Shown here piece after piece: positions 36,061 through 48,244 of a stretch of 64,000 nucleotides of DNA. A program made the translations under genes and the position numbers. Each line of letters opens with the position of its first letter. The first letter of the stretch is position 1. The stretch lies in assembly GCA_018296165.2 (NCBI GenBank), contig JACKQL020000006.1, positions 1,426,001-1,490,000 of the forward strand, given 5' to 3'. The notes under the pieces were generated by a model. The model was not told where the DNA came from. It worked only from the letters and a program-made list of their open reading frames with translations, and ran no database searches. This DNA comes from Termitomyces sp. T153 (Eukaryota > Basidiomycota > Agaricomycetes > Agaricales > Lyophyllaceae).

Positions 36061-38640
36061 GTTTGATTAGAACCTACAGGAAACCACCAGATATAAACTA
36101 CCACTACCTGACAGCAGGGATGCACCTAAGTTTGAACACACTCAATCTTCTGAGGTTCAGTGGTTTTTACAAAGGACAAAATCTTTGTTTGAACATGCTA
36201 GTATCCAGGGAGATAGAGAAAGGAAGAAGAAAATATTGGAGTATGTGGATGCTCAGACTGAGCAGGAATGGCTAGGCTTTGATACTTATGGAGATGAACA
36301 TACTTGGGATACCTTTGAGAAGGAGATCAAGAAATCATATCTAGAGGCAGTTGATGATACAGGCAGTGTAGCAAACCTGGATCAGATCTGTAGAGAGCAT
36401 GCCAGGCTCAGCAGGAGTAATATTACAGAGATCCACTATCTCATAAGGAAGTTTAGAACTGAGGCTAAGAAAGAACTGAGGCTAAGAAGTTGACTAAAGT
36501 CACTGGGAATGGGACTCTGGTAGACAAATTCCTAGGATGCTTTACACCAGCTTTTGGAGATGTAATTGAGGAAAGGTTGATCAGTAGATATGGCCACTAC
36601 AAGGACCCTGCTAGAAATAGGCACAAGGACAACAAGTATGACCTATCAGAAGTGCTGGCAGTAGTAGGGACCTTGATAGATGGTGCTACTGTAAGGAGCC
36701 CTAGAGAGGAGAGAAAGGAGAAAATGGAAACTAATAAGGGGAACATCAAGGAGGATGAAGTGAAGGAAAAAATGGCTCATCTACAAGAGGCTGTGGTTAC
36801 TATTTGCAAACAGATGGGGAGCATCCAGAGTGCCATGCAAGCCTTGCAAGCTGTCAGTTGGACATGTGCAATACCTTCTTGAATACCAAAAGGAACCAGG
36901 AAATAAGGGAAGAGGGGCCTCCTTCATTTCCAACATCTGAGAGAAGTAGTGTTACTTGCTTCTATTGTTGGAAAACTGGACATAGAATCTCAGAGTGTGA
37001 AGTTATCAAGGAAGATGTACAAAAAGGATGGATCATCTTGTTGGAAGGGAGGCCAGACTACCTAATGGTGCTTCTTTACCCAGGGATCCTGCTAGTATAT
37101 CTCCTCATGCTAGACTGGTGCAGGTACATCATAAGCAAGTGAGCATGTACTTTGAATGGCCAGAAGATGACTCTCCAAAGACAATCACTTACTCTACCTA
37201 TGTAAACTCTGCTAGAGATACAAGGGATGAGATGCTAGAGTGCATTCAATATAAGGAGTCAGACTGCTTAGGGTACTTGGAGAAAGGTTTCAATAAAATG
37301 GCTGAGATGCTCAGTGTGTTAGTCAACATAAGGAACACAGCTAGTCTTAAAGGATAGAAATCTTTCTCTAAGGATTTTTAAATGACTCAGTAAATATGAT
37401 TAGGAAAGAAGCATCTCATCCAGAAGTATCCTCATTGCCAGAGAGAACCACTGAAAAACCCTGGAAAGAAAAGCTAACTCTGATGATCCATCTAGGGTTG
37501 CACCAAAACTGGACCTACCTTTTGAGAAGGTTCCAGCCCTCAATGAGGGACCAGATTTGCCAGTGCAGGCCACTGTTAAAAGTTCCCTTCACAGAACAAA
37601 GAGAGAGTTGGATTGAGCTATTAATAAGCTCTGGGAGGCCTCAGTGCCTTACAATACAAAAGAACTGTTGGATGTGTCTTTAGAATGACTACTATGCTTG
37701 TGACCAATCAGAAAAAGAGAAATTTCCCCAGTGCAATGGATTTGAAAGAGGGAACTTGCTGAGTAAGCATGTTGTGGCACAGGTAGGCAGGAAAATAGTT
37801 GTCAATATAGTATGATCTTGGCTGCCAAAGTACTGAGTGGCCTATTGATCAGCTTTGGCATCACTATCATATGAGGACTAATCATCTGCACTGTCCTGAA
37901 ATGTCACCAATTCATTGAGATTTTGCACTCCAAACATACTGTCTGGGTATAGAAAGGTTTAAAGTCATGGGAACCTTGGCCAATTATACCAGCAAGCATT
38001 GCTGAGTGTAAAGGGGTTTGGCATAGGGAAGGCATGTCAATAGCAGATGGGTAGGGATTCATGGTGGGAAGATGGTATGAACTCTGATAGAATCAAATTG
38101 TAGTAAAGTGGCTATGAGGCATAACTGGCATACTTGAAAAGGTATCAGGCCAGAGTACCTACTGGGTGTGTCTGTAATTACCACCCCCATACTGTACTGT
38201 GGGAGCCAGGACATAGTTTGCTCATGATGTAATTTGCATAAAAATAGCTCCCAAATGATATAAAAAGATTCCTCCTCTTCCAGAATTGAGAGAAGCAATG
38301 ATGCAGAAGTTAACTTGCAAATCAGGGACTAAGTTTAGGGATTAATATCTCAAAAGCAGCAGTTCAAAACCAGTCTACCATAGCAAGATGACAGTCAAGG
38401 CAGGTAGATGTCAATGATCTACCAGTTGCAACCTACTTCATTGCAAATGGGACACAGGTTGGATTGCCTACTGGGGCAGTAGTGCATCAGAATTGTGTGG
38501 CCACTTACTTGGAAAATATCCCTCCAGGAGAAAAGCCAGTAGTGGTGTGTACAGAATAGCATAGGACTGCTACTTTGAACCCAAATGGAATAGTATGGGA
38601 CTACTGCTTTGAATCCTATTCATCCTTTTCCTTGGGGTAC
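36061..38640 (+). pseudogene. gag-protease remnant of Gypsy-2, interrupted by a SINE
   Basis: Frames at 36061-36493 and 36490-36882 give a Gag capsid-like protein (EHTWDTFEKEIKKSYLEAVD, IREHARLSRSNITEI-like helices). A canonical zinc knuckle follows, CFYCWKTGHRISEC (CX2CX4HX4C), then a linker to about 37.68 kb. The frame resumes after the SINE at about 38.28 kb with LREAMMQKLT and a pre-protease block DLPVATYFIANGTQVG. No RT, RNase H or integrase of this family is present; the sequence gives way to the LINE near 38.7 kb. Several frameshifts, no intact ORF. Confidence 0.7.
37686..38281 (+). mobile_element. SINE copy 3, 5'-truncated, inside Gypsy-2
   Basis: Matches the body of the other SINE copies, e.g. 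CTTGTGACCAATCAGAAAAAGAG, GGCTATGAGGCATAACTGGC and TAATTACCACCCCCATACTG. It lacks the A/B-box head and a clear tail repeat. Gypsy-2 coding sequence resumes in register on its far side, with a possible short AGAAT duplication. Confidence 0.7.
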
Positions 38641-39299
38641 ACTTAATCAGCACATACCCACTAAAACCCCAGCTTACTAGTACCAACCAGTCTCTTAGTA
38701 ACTCACCTTCCCCTTTTAGCAGGCCCTTCCATGCCTCTACCATAATTATGGTCTTCAGTACTCTTCTGCCAAAGCAAGGTTCTGCAGTGAGGATGCCTAA
38801 TCTTTTTTTTTCTTTTCTTCAAAATTATTGTGTTGGGCACATGGTGCCATGGTACATGGTACAGCAGGATCTAACTAAGCTACAAGGGCCAAGGAAGTCC
38901 ACACCCCCCTGCTATGCATAGAATGAGTGGACTGGTTTTCCATCACTGTTTTTGACCTTGCCCCCTTCTAAAGACCAGAGCCTCATGATATGTGATATAT
39001 GCACAATGTGTTTGGCAGCAACAAGAGCCACCCACAAAGGCAAGCAGCAGGGGGGATTGAGCAGCACAGTTGCAGGCCCTACCCCTGAGGAAAAAAGTAA
39101 TGTAGAAGGTTGGGGGGGGGAACAGACTGGACTGATGCTGATACTGAATGAATGTAGATAGTGTTGTAAGAGTAACAAATGTTCGGGAATTGGCCCCAAA
39201 AAGCAGGGGGAAGTGTTTTGTGGTGTGGATGAATTTAAAAAGATGTTTTGAGGCATCTGCAATAGAGATAAGGAAGGATAGGGACTCAGCTTTTCAGCA

Positions 39300-42200
39300 G
39301 AGCACTCAATGCAGGTGCATGTATCTCTTGTAGTGGTAGTGGGGGCAGATGAGTAGCAGGTGTCAAACAGATTCAACCACAATGCCTCCACAGTGCTGGC
39401 AGACTGGGGTTTCTGACCACTGTATGCAGAACAGATGGTGGTTGAGTGCTATGTGGCCTGTATGTAGTTGGGTGAAAAGAGCCAAGTGGCTCTAGTCAAG
39501 TGTCTTAGTTAGGTTCATGTAGCATTTAGAAGGTAATGATTGGTCTAGCATATGGATATGTGGGTATCTGGGTGATGCTTTCTATCTGTGCTTCCAGGAG
39601 GTCTGAAGGGATGTGAGTGTGGCATGCCTCAATGCTGTGATGCTTGCAGGCAGGGCCTTTTGCCAGAGGGCTGGCAGGAGCAGCTTTGCTTCACTGAAGA
39701 AGCTGCTGGCCACTTTCTTTGCAAGGTGGTCAGTATGCTTGTTGGGTGCAAAGTCAATGTGTCCTGGAGTCCAGTGGATCTGCAGATTGATTACCTTACT
39801 TTGGCAGTCTGTCCAACCAGCACCACTATGCAGTGTGGCCTTTTGCTCTTGGGCTCTGAGTAGGTGGTCCTGCTTCATATAGAGCAGCTCAGCAGCCACA
39901 TGGACCTTGTCAAGGAGGTAGTGGCTGGGATGAGGGTGTTGGTTGAGGAGTGCCTTGATGGAGGCCTGGCTGTTGCTGCCAATAATGGCAATGGTCAGGG
40001 GTCTCTGGCCTATCTCAGTGAGTAAGTAGATGGCAAGGAATATATCTCTGCTTCATAGACCATGTGTTTAGTATTGGGCCCAAAGTAGTAGCATGCTGGC
40101 CACTGCTCTCTGCCATCAACAAAGAGGACTGCTAAGGCCCCTATGCCTCCCTCATACTTGGAGCCATCACAGTACATGGCTGCTGGAACTGTTTGGAGCA
40201 TCAAGGTGGCCAATGCTAAGGCATCTTCTTTATTGTCTGCAATGTGGTGCAAGAATGAGGAGAGATAGTTGGGGCATCTGTGTATGGCATCTACTGTCTC
40301 AATTTGGTCCAGGATGACTCCAGTCATGCAGAATGAGTAGTGTAGGGGGGACTTGTGCCTAGCACCATAGCAGCTTGCAGCTCTGCAAACAGTTGTGTAG
40401 AGCAGGTGAAATGCAAGAAGAGATAAAAGGCACACTGCTGTACAAAACAGACAGTACTTTCAAGAAAAGAAGGTCTACAGGGAGTAGGTTAGTGTGGAGG
40501 TCCAGGATGTTGCCTGCCATGGTGCTCAAGGCACCTGTGATCAATTTTGCCACCTGTCTCTGAGAGGGAGCAAGCTTTTTGGTAGCCACAACAGATTCAA
40601 GTCTCTTTGCCCCCAAGGGGGAGTCATGGACTGCAATGAGCCAAATATTTGCTACATATGTAATTGTGGGGACCACTACCATGTTATAGAGCTGCTGCAC
40701 CTGGTGCACTGACATTCCCTTTGAAGGTCTGGAGAGTCTCACCACTTGCAGATTCCACCATGCTGCCTTAGCTGTGACATGCTAGGCATGCACATTTCAC
40801 TGCAATCTGGGGTCAAAAATGACACCTAAGTACTTGTAAGTCTCAACTGGAGGCATGATCTGGGTGGATGTTGTGCCATTGGGATTGACTCAGTACATGA
40901 TAAGGCTCCTAGCAGCATCCTGTTGTGAGGTTCTCAGAAAGTCCATGAGCACAAGCTCTGAGAGCTTAAAGGGTGAACTGTGGGAAGTGGACCAGCAAAG
41001 CCACCATCTGCTTGCTGCATCATGTCAGCAAGTATGTCATGAGTTTTCTCAAGGGTTTCTGCCACTGCAAGGAACATTAAGTTGTTGACAAATCTAAACA
41101 AAAATTCAGATTTGGCTGCAGGTATGGCCATCAGTATGAGCAGTGCATTGTAAAAAGCATACAGAATCATTGAGAGTGGGCAGCCCTGCATGGTGCCCAT
41201 CAAGATGTTGAGGGGTTCTGAGACAAAGTCATCAAACTTGAGTCTTGTAATGTGGCCAATGAGCATTCTCCAGATTAACTGTAGGTAGCATTCTGAGACC
41301 ACACATTTCTGCATATTGTGGAGCAGATGTTCATGGCTGGTGTTTGAAAAGGCTCCTTACACATCCAGGAAGAGCATAGAGGCAACTTTGCCCACATGCC
41401 AGGCATCCTTGATTTTGCTAACCACTGAGTGCATTGGGTTGCTTGTGTTGTGCCCAGGCCTGCTGCCAAATTGCCCCACTGGCAGCATTGCATGTTTCTT
41501 GGCTAGAAAAGACAGGTCAGCCACCACAATATTAGACAGGAGTTTCCCAATAGTATTGAGAGGCACAATAGGCTAGTAGGCTTTAGCCATGTTGTATGCT
41601 GGCTTGCCTGGCTTATGCAGGACAAGCATGGTTGATGTCAACCAGCTGTCATGGTAGACATCAAACTCCAAAACTGCACAGAAAATGTAGGCTGGGTGGG
41701 GAACAAGAGTGTCAGCACATTTCTTTAGAATAACATTCAGACCCTCCCATCAGGACCCAGAGCCTTAAAGGTCCATAAGCTGGCTAGTCTGTTGCATATG
41801 TACTTGTGATTAAAGAAGCATATATCTGGCAGGGGGCAGAGGTATGCCATGCATGGGATAGTGGGGGTGGGGGGCAAAGGGGGAAAGAACAACTCAGCTA
41901 GTATGTGCACTTTGTCATCATTTGCAACTGCTGTGGTCTCTATGCCATCAACAACCTCCTTAGGTTCTGGCACCCTAGCACTAGAGAAGTCAGTAGGCTG
42001 ACAAATGATGTATTTGTTGGCAGTGTAAATCTGCCTGGTATTGATGTGCTCTAGCCAGTCTTCCCAGTGCTGAGCTTTAGCATCATAGATCTTCTGCACT
42101 ATGAATCTTGAGAGCCTGTCCACTTCCACCTTAGCAGAATGACCTGCAATGTTATGGAATCTGTAGGCTAAGTTATTAGTGCAGTTCTGCTCCCTCTTGA

Positions 42201-43190
42201 GAGCCATCAGCTCTTTGCTCCACCACCATTTGGTGAAGGGGCACAGGGAGTGGATGGGAACAATGGACTTATCCTTGGTCACCCCGTGAATAGGCACCAT
42301 CAGTGCTGTCATTCTCTGATAGAAGTCCAATGCCAAGAGGATGTGGCATGTGGGGGAGAGGGGAGTCAACTTCTCCTTGAGAGCATTGTTGAACACAACC
42401 CAGTCTACATGCCAAAAGTCTTTAGAAGGCATGAGCATAGAGTGCTGAACTGGTAGGTCAACTACTGTGACCACCAGCAGATGATCTGCAAGGGGAGAAC
42501 ATAGGGATGGTACTATGTTGCATGACACAATTTGATCAGAGCAGCTGTGGCCACACCAGACATTGTCCAACCTGGTCCAGTGGTCAGCTACTGTCTGGAG
42601 CATGGGGAGCCCTGGAGGAAGTGCCAGCTCCATGTCATGCATGCTGAGCAGATGGAAAAGAACCCTCAGATCCTCCTCAGAGGAGTTGAGGTGGTGGTTC
42701 TCAACTGTCTCCCACATTGGATGGTGGCAATTAGAATTGCCAAGCCACAGCATAGTGGTGTTGTCCAATGGGCAGGCTATGAGTGCATTAGCATGCAGGA
42801 AAGTAGAAAGAGTGGACAGACTGTTGTTGTTGAGGCAGTCATTGTGAATATTAAATAAGGTCAGTGAGCCACAGGCTCCTTGAAGGCAAATGGCAGTGAT
42901 GTTAGGGAACATCACCTCAAGAAACAAGTAAGAGTTCAATGAAATGTTAGTGTTAATCAGGAGAATGGAGCAGGGGCAGTCACTGCCATCAAGGTGGTGA
43001 GTTGAGGGGTAGCATACCACCCAGCAGAAGGAGGCCCTTGTCTTACCCAACTTGTCAAGGAACAATTCCTGTATGGCTAGAATGTCCCAATTGTCCAGAT
43101 TGGCAGAGTTGAGCATGGCTGCCTGAGCAATGTTAGACTTCCATACATTCTATTGCCAAATTCTTATGCGCTGTGTGGTTCTGGGATCTT
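39300..43190 (-). pseudogene. LINE ORF2: endonuclease, reverse transcriptase, RNase H
   Basis: The longest intact piece (41737-43116, 459 codons) is the endonuclease: NWDILAIQELFLDK, LGNSNCHHPMW, RLDNVW and PLADHLLVV. Then comes RT: AMLPVGQFGSRPGHNT, SMLFLDV, MGTMQGCPLSMILYAF and an active site reading FVNNLMFLA instead of FVDD. RNase H follows with MYCDGSKYEGGIGA, VYEAEI and IHWTPGHIDFAPNKHTDH, and a C-terminal CCHC-like end (ETPVCQHCGG). The endonuclease GDFN motif reads GNSN and the RT double Asp reads Asn-Asn, so the enzyme would be inactive even without the stops. Confidence 0.85.
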
Positions 43191-44400
43191 GACTCATTCA
43201 GGAGGGCTGGGGGTCTGGGGCACTCAGATGTCTGGACAAACAAAGTACAGCAGGGCTTGGTAGCAGAAGCTGGGTGTTGGGGCTGCCAATGATTTGCATA
43301 CAATCACCAGCATTGCATTGGGCAGAGAGGTAGAGTTCTTCTTGGGATTCAGCACTCAGGTAGCTGGGTCTTCAGTTGGGAAGTAAGGCATACTGTTTTT
43401 GGAGTAGTGGGCATTAAGGTCACTGCAGCATCTCACAAATTCAAGACAGTTTCTAGAAGAGCTTGTATGTGAGGAATTATCACCATAGGAGGCACATCTA
43501 GCCTGGAAGTCTCTTGAGAAATCCTAGACATAGTGGGTATCACTGAAGCATTGAGCACAGTGGGCAGAGTTGGGGCACTTAGCTCTAAGATGACCAAATT
43601 CATAGCATCTGTTGCAGTGCATGGGTTCTTTAAAGTCCTTCTGGATAACCACACAGTGTCCCACTATGAAGATGTGCTTGCATAGGAGGATGTTAGCAGC
43701 ATCAGCAGTTTTACACAATGTTTTGACAGAGGCCAGCATCTGTGACACTGACCTGCTTTCAGCCTTCTTGAGCCAAGTTGCTGCTGTAACTGAGCCCACT
43801 GGGAGGTTGTTGTTGTTTTTGAAGGTGTTCAGGTCTGTTGGGCTGGTGGGGTCAAATTCACCCTTGCAGGGAACAAAGTATACAATCAAGTTGTGGGCTT
43901 TATTTACAACTCTAGCTATGGACTCAAAGTTGGCTGTGGCCACCTCCTAATTGTGGTCTTGGGCATAACCCTAGAACTGATCAGCAGATTCCATGGTGTC
44001 AAATTCCAACAGATATGCTCCATGGGCCAGCACCAAAATGCCCCAAATCCAGGTGGTCTCTGTTGGAGTTGGGGTCAGCAGCTCACCACCTGCTGTCAGG
44101 TCATACATGGCTTTGTTGACCTTGGCAAAGTGTCTATTGACCTGTTTGCAAAGCTTGTAGTTGCCATGAGGGGAGCAGTCCTGGGGAGCCAAAGGGTCTC
44201 TGAGCTCAAACTTGACCAGCACTGTCTTGGCATCTCAGAGGAGCCTTTGCTAGAGGTGGGTGTGTTGGGAGGACAGGCTGAGGTTGAAGTTTGTCAGGAC
44301 TTGGGGTGGAACTGTTAGGTGGTTAGCTGCAGCAACTCTAGCCTACTCAAAGCAGAGGTCCATGCATGGTCAGTCAGGCAAGGAGCTCATCTTGGCAGCC
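43190..44400 (-). pseudogene. LINE ORF1 (Gag-like with CCHC knuckles)
   Basis: From about 44400 downwards the frame reads MAAKMSSLPD, then VKFELRDPLAPQD, NRHFAKVNKAMYDL, a WGILVLAHGAYLLEFDT block, and CNRCYEFGHLRAKC (CX2CX4HX4C) plus a second Cys/His pair (CAQCFSDTH). This is the usual layout of ORF1 nucleic-acid-binding proteins in fungal LINEs. Both TGA and TAG stops interrupt it. Confidence 0.7.
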
Positions 44401-45000
44401 ATCTTGCTTAGGATAATGTGGCCAGTGTGATTTGCTCAGATAATCCTTTGAAGGCCACTGTGGTCTCAGCCTGTGTGGGGCTAGTGGCAGAGACAAACTC
44501 TGACAATGTTGACAGACTGGCAGCAGCATATCCAATGCAGCTGAGGACTTTGGCTGCTACAACTTGTGAAATAGCCTCAGCCAACTGATCAGTGATATTG
44601 TCCTCCAGCAAGAAAGCAGCTGCAATGACTGCATTCTACACATTAGTGTTGAGACAGGTTCCTCTGGTGACCAGGGCTGCAGTCATCAGCATGCAAACAA
44701 GCTTTGTGTGGTTATATGGTTCTCCTGCGAGGATCTAGCCTTTAGTTACCATCCAGTGCCTGGCATCATTAATGGATTTGACTGGGCCATTGTCACCACT
44801 GAGGAGTGCTCCTATGTTGGCACAGGTCAGAAGCTGACAGGGTTGAGGAGGAGTGTCCAGGAGGCCAAAACCACTGGGCAGCTGTCTGGATGAGTGTCTG
44901 GCAGCTGTCATCAATCTTGATAGTTGTTTTTTGCAGCTCAAAGTAATACTTAAGGAGGACAGTTGGCTTGTTGGGCCAGAGTAGTGTGCTGGTTGCATGG

Positions 45001-46132
45001 GTAGACTTGATTATTACTAGCTAAACTTAGTGATTTCCTTCAAGTCTGTCTTCTTCCATCAGTTCATACACATTGTCAATCATTCAATAATCATTCAAAT
45101 GATATGGCAATTGAACATCCAAGGCACCAACCATTTTCTCTGAGGAAACAGCCTCTTTTATAAGCCCTTAAAAGTCCTTAAGACTTGAAGTAGAGTCAAG
45201 ACTGAGGTAAAGTTTGGCAATGATCATAAGCCTAGGAAATAACAGAAATAAATAAGTTGCAAATAAAGCTCTGAGTAAATTCAACAAGCTGCTTTGATAT
45301 GACAGTGAATCATGTATATTATGGTCTTGAAGAGGGCTCATAAGAAGTTTTTGAATCTGCTAATGCAAAGGTATTGAGGATGATTCACTGTCTCATAGAA
45401 ATGAAAATGATGTTAGGAAGGGAACTCACCATCACTGAAGGATTTCTGATATGAACAATTCCTTGTGGAATAATAGACAAATGGAGTACTTTCTGCCTTC
45501 ATGCCTAAAATCACTTCAATTTTAGAAGAAGTGAGTGATACTGAATTTTCCACCACATTTGACAAGGATAATCAAAGTTTACCTTCTCTTGTTTTTTTTG
45601 ATAGTATTACTGGAGAGTTGCAAACCTGGAATAGTAGAATAACAAAGTTTGCCTGTGTAGCAGATAGTTAATATACAGCATTCCATCAAAGTTGAGCTTC
45701 TCTACCCCTGAGGTCTCCTCATCTCAAAGGCCAGACAGAAAGTAGAAAACAAAAGGAAACTCACTGTCACCTATAAATATTGCACATTTAGTATTATCAA
45801 ACCTATTCCATACCAGCCTAGCAGTTGCAGTGTTAGTCTTCCATGTATACAATAGCAGTTAACCTCAGTTGGAAGATGTAATATTGTGTCAGCCCAGTGC
45901 TACAAGAGGATTGTTGATGATGGTCCTCAGACTTAATAGGCTACAGTGTGAAAGAGGTCTCAAGCAAAATGACCTAAGTACTGGCACCAAGTGTGCATAG
46001 CATTGAAGGATGTAAGTAGGTGAAAGGATTGAGAGGTTAGCAGTTAGTCTCTATCTGTATGCCTTTTGACCATACACTCTGGCCAATCAGAGTTAGTACA
46101 GATACATGATAGAATAAATTTCTATCAGTTCA
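45001..46132. other. AT-rich transposon-island filler
   Basis: No coding frame, LTR ends or RNA gene recognised. Composition is as CpG-poor as the neighbouring elements, so probably old repeat sequence, including perhaps the LINE 5' leader. Confidence 0.3.
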
Positions 46133-46147
46133 TCTCAACCCCAGCAG

Positions 46148-48229
46148 AGGCACAGTGGCTCAGCTGGCACCATCATGTCCTTAAGGATGTTTCTCTCTTC
46201 CCAAGTGGGACTATGGAGTCATTATTTCAATTCTCATGTGTAACGCAGCCTTTGGCAGAAAACACTCTAGACACCACACCTGGCTTATTCAACACCACTG
46301 GAAAGCCACTGCTTGCACATGATTGACTAGGAAGGCTTTGTTGTGCAGGCCACTTTGGAACATACCAATCAACATGTGACACAATGAGGTTTGGTGACTG
46401 TCAGGTTCCGCTGACCTCGGGGGCTCAGCTGCACTGGGCGAGTCCTTACTAGGTGGGCATGATCCCCTTGCACTGGTAACCAAACACTCAAAACGTTCCG
46501 GGCACGGATGGCTTGTGCGGATAGTTGGTGGGATGTGATCTGGACAGATCCAGGAAGGTCCGGAGAAGTCGGATTGCGAGGAAATGGGACGGTCTTGGTG
46601 GGGTTCAGGCAGAAGACCATATGGGAGATTCGCGGAAGCGAAGGGGTAGGTGGCTGTGCGATCAATGGGAGCGGAGCTGGGGTTTGATGGGAGATCAATT
46701 GGAGTTGATGGAGTCCGGTACCGAGCGAAGAGCAAGGTTCAGACCTGGTAAAAGAGTGTCGGGGTTCGTGATCGTAATTGCAGAGTTCATGAGGTCGTTT
46801 AGGTTGATGAGGGCTTGGGCACAATGGCCGGACGGAGTCACCAAGACAGCATCAGACGAAATGGAATGGAGTTGATATGGAACAAGAGTAGATTCGAGTG
46901 GAGATACGAAACGATAACAAGAACAATAACGAAATGGAGAGAAGACAAGACCGGGAGACTGAGATAAGACTGGGAGACTGAGATAAGGAAAATGAAACAC
47001 AAAACACAAAACATGAGAAGGAAACAATCAGACCATAGGTAACGTTAAGCAATATCAAGACTAGAGTACGAAGAGCTACTCGACGGCTTATATACTGACT
47101 ACCGGAGAACTTCGGGGTACGTTGGCTGCAGCGGCGGGGCTTGGCGGAGCTCGGCGGAGTGGGCAGGTGTCAGTTGCAATCAAGGATCGGGCCGCGCTGA
47201 TATGTTGATGGAATCATTGGGGAATGTGGGTTGCCCTGAGGTTGTCATGACACTCCGGAATGGGTCGGAGGAACCAGGGTGTTGAGTTGATGATGGGTGG
47301 CAAAGATCGGGAACAGCGGGGATGGTTCTTGGGGTTCAGGAGATCCAGGGTAAGTGTCAGTGGCTGTGGGGAAGGCGTCAAAGTTGGCCAGGGGGCCATC
47401 GGAGTTAGCCGGGGAGGCATCGGAGTTAGCCGGAGTTGCGTCGGGGCTAACCGAAATAGGCATGGGGCATCGGCGGCAGTTTGGCAGAGCGTCAGGGGTT
47501 ATTGGGGAATCAGGAGGTTGCTGGACAATGTGTGGGGATCCAGGGGACAGGTCGTGACAGTGACTACCACACTTGTGTCCAATCAGAAAAAGAGAGAGTT
47601 CCCTGGTGTGACAGATTTCATAGAGGGTCTGGAGCAAGTGCTGAGAAGGAATATCACTGACCAAGCATGTCATGGCACAAGTATGCATGACAATAGGGTT
47701 CAATATAGTATGGAATCACTGCCAAAGTATTGTGTGGCCCATCAATCTGTTTTGGTCTCTGCACAGGTGGGCTAATTAATTGACTGAGCTGACTCATTGC
47801 CAAATTACCAGATTTTGTACTCCAAAAATAGTGTCTGGGTGTGGAGAAGGGCTGAGTCATGACAGCCCTTGGTTGTGGTCAACTAGAGGAAGGCATGAGC
47901 TGTGCCAATTGGGCTTGTAAGTCCTACACCAATCAATCCCAATCAAGCCTTGCCAAGTGTAGCTGAGTTTAGATATTGGGAAGGCACATTAGTGGCAGAT
48001 GAAAGGGACTTTATAGTGGGAAGTAGTATGAACTCCAATGAGATCAAATTGTAGTAAAATGGCTATGAGGCATAACTGGCACACTTGAAAAGGTGTTGGG
48101 CCAGAGTACCTATTGGAAGTGTCCATAATTACCACCCCCTTCAAACTGCAGGATCTAGGACACTACATTCACATGTAAAATAGGTCTCAAAGTAAATAAA
48201 ATGGCACATTCATTCATTCATTCATTCAT
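46148..48229 (+). mobile_element. SINE copy 2, split by a solo LTR
   Basis: SINE parts 46148-46398 and 47565-48229, about 916 bp. A box TGGCTCAGCTGG is at 46156-46167; the B box is degenerate. The tail is (CATT)n. A perfect 15-bp target-site duplication TCTCAACCCCAGCAG lies at 46133-46147 and 48230-48244. Confidence 0.85.
46399..47559 (-). mobile_element. CpG-rich solo LTR inserted in the SINE
   Basis: 1161 bp with TGTCA/TGACA ends and a perfect 5-bp target-site duplication GTGAC (46394-46398 and 47560-47564). On the minus strand it starts TGTCACGACC and carries a TATATAAG promoter box near 47088, followed by a pyrimidine-rich stretch, the usual LTR layout. No internal gag or pol lies inside it. 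It is much richer in CpG than the surrounding DNA. Confidence 0.8.
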
Positions 48230-48244
48230 TCTCAACCCCAGCAG

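Larger units (their letters stand above)
38802..45000 (-). mobile_element. Decayed full-length LINE (non-LTR retrotransposon)
   Basis: Read on the minus strand, the order is ORF1 (Gag-like, CCHC), ORF2 (endonuclease, RT, RNase H, C-terminal zinc finger) and a 3' region that ends at a T-run on the plus strand (38802-38810), i.e. a short poly-A tail. The 5' end is not sharply defined, near 45.0 kb. Both ORFs carry stops and frameshifts. Confidence 0.85.
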
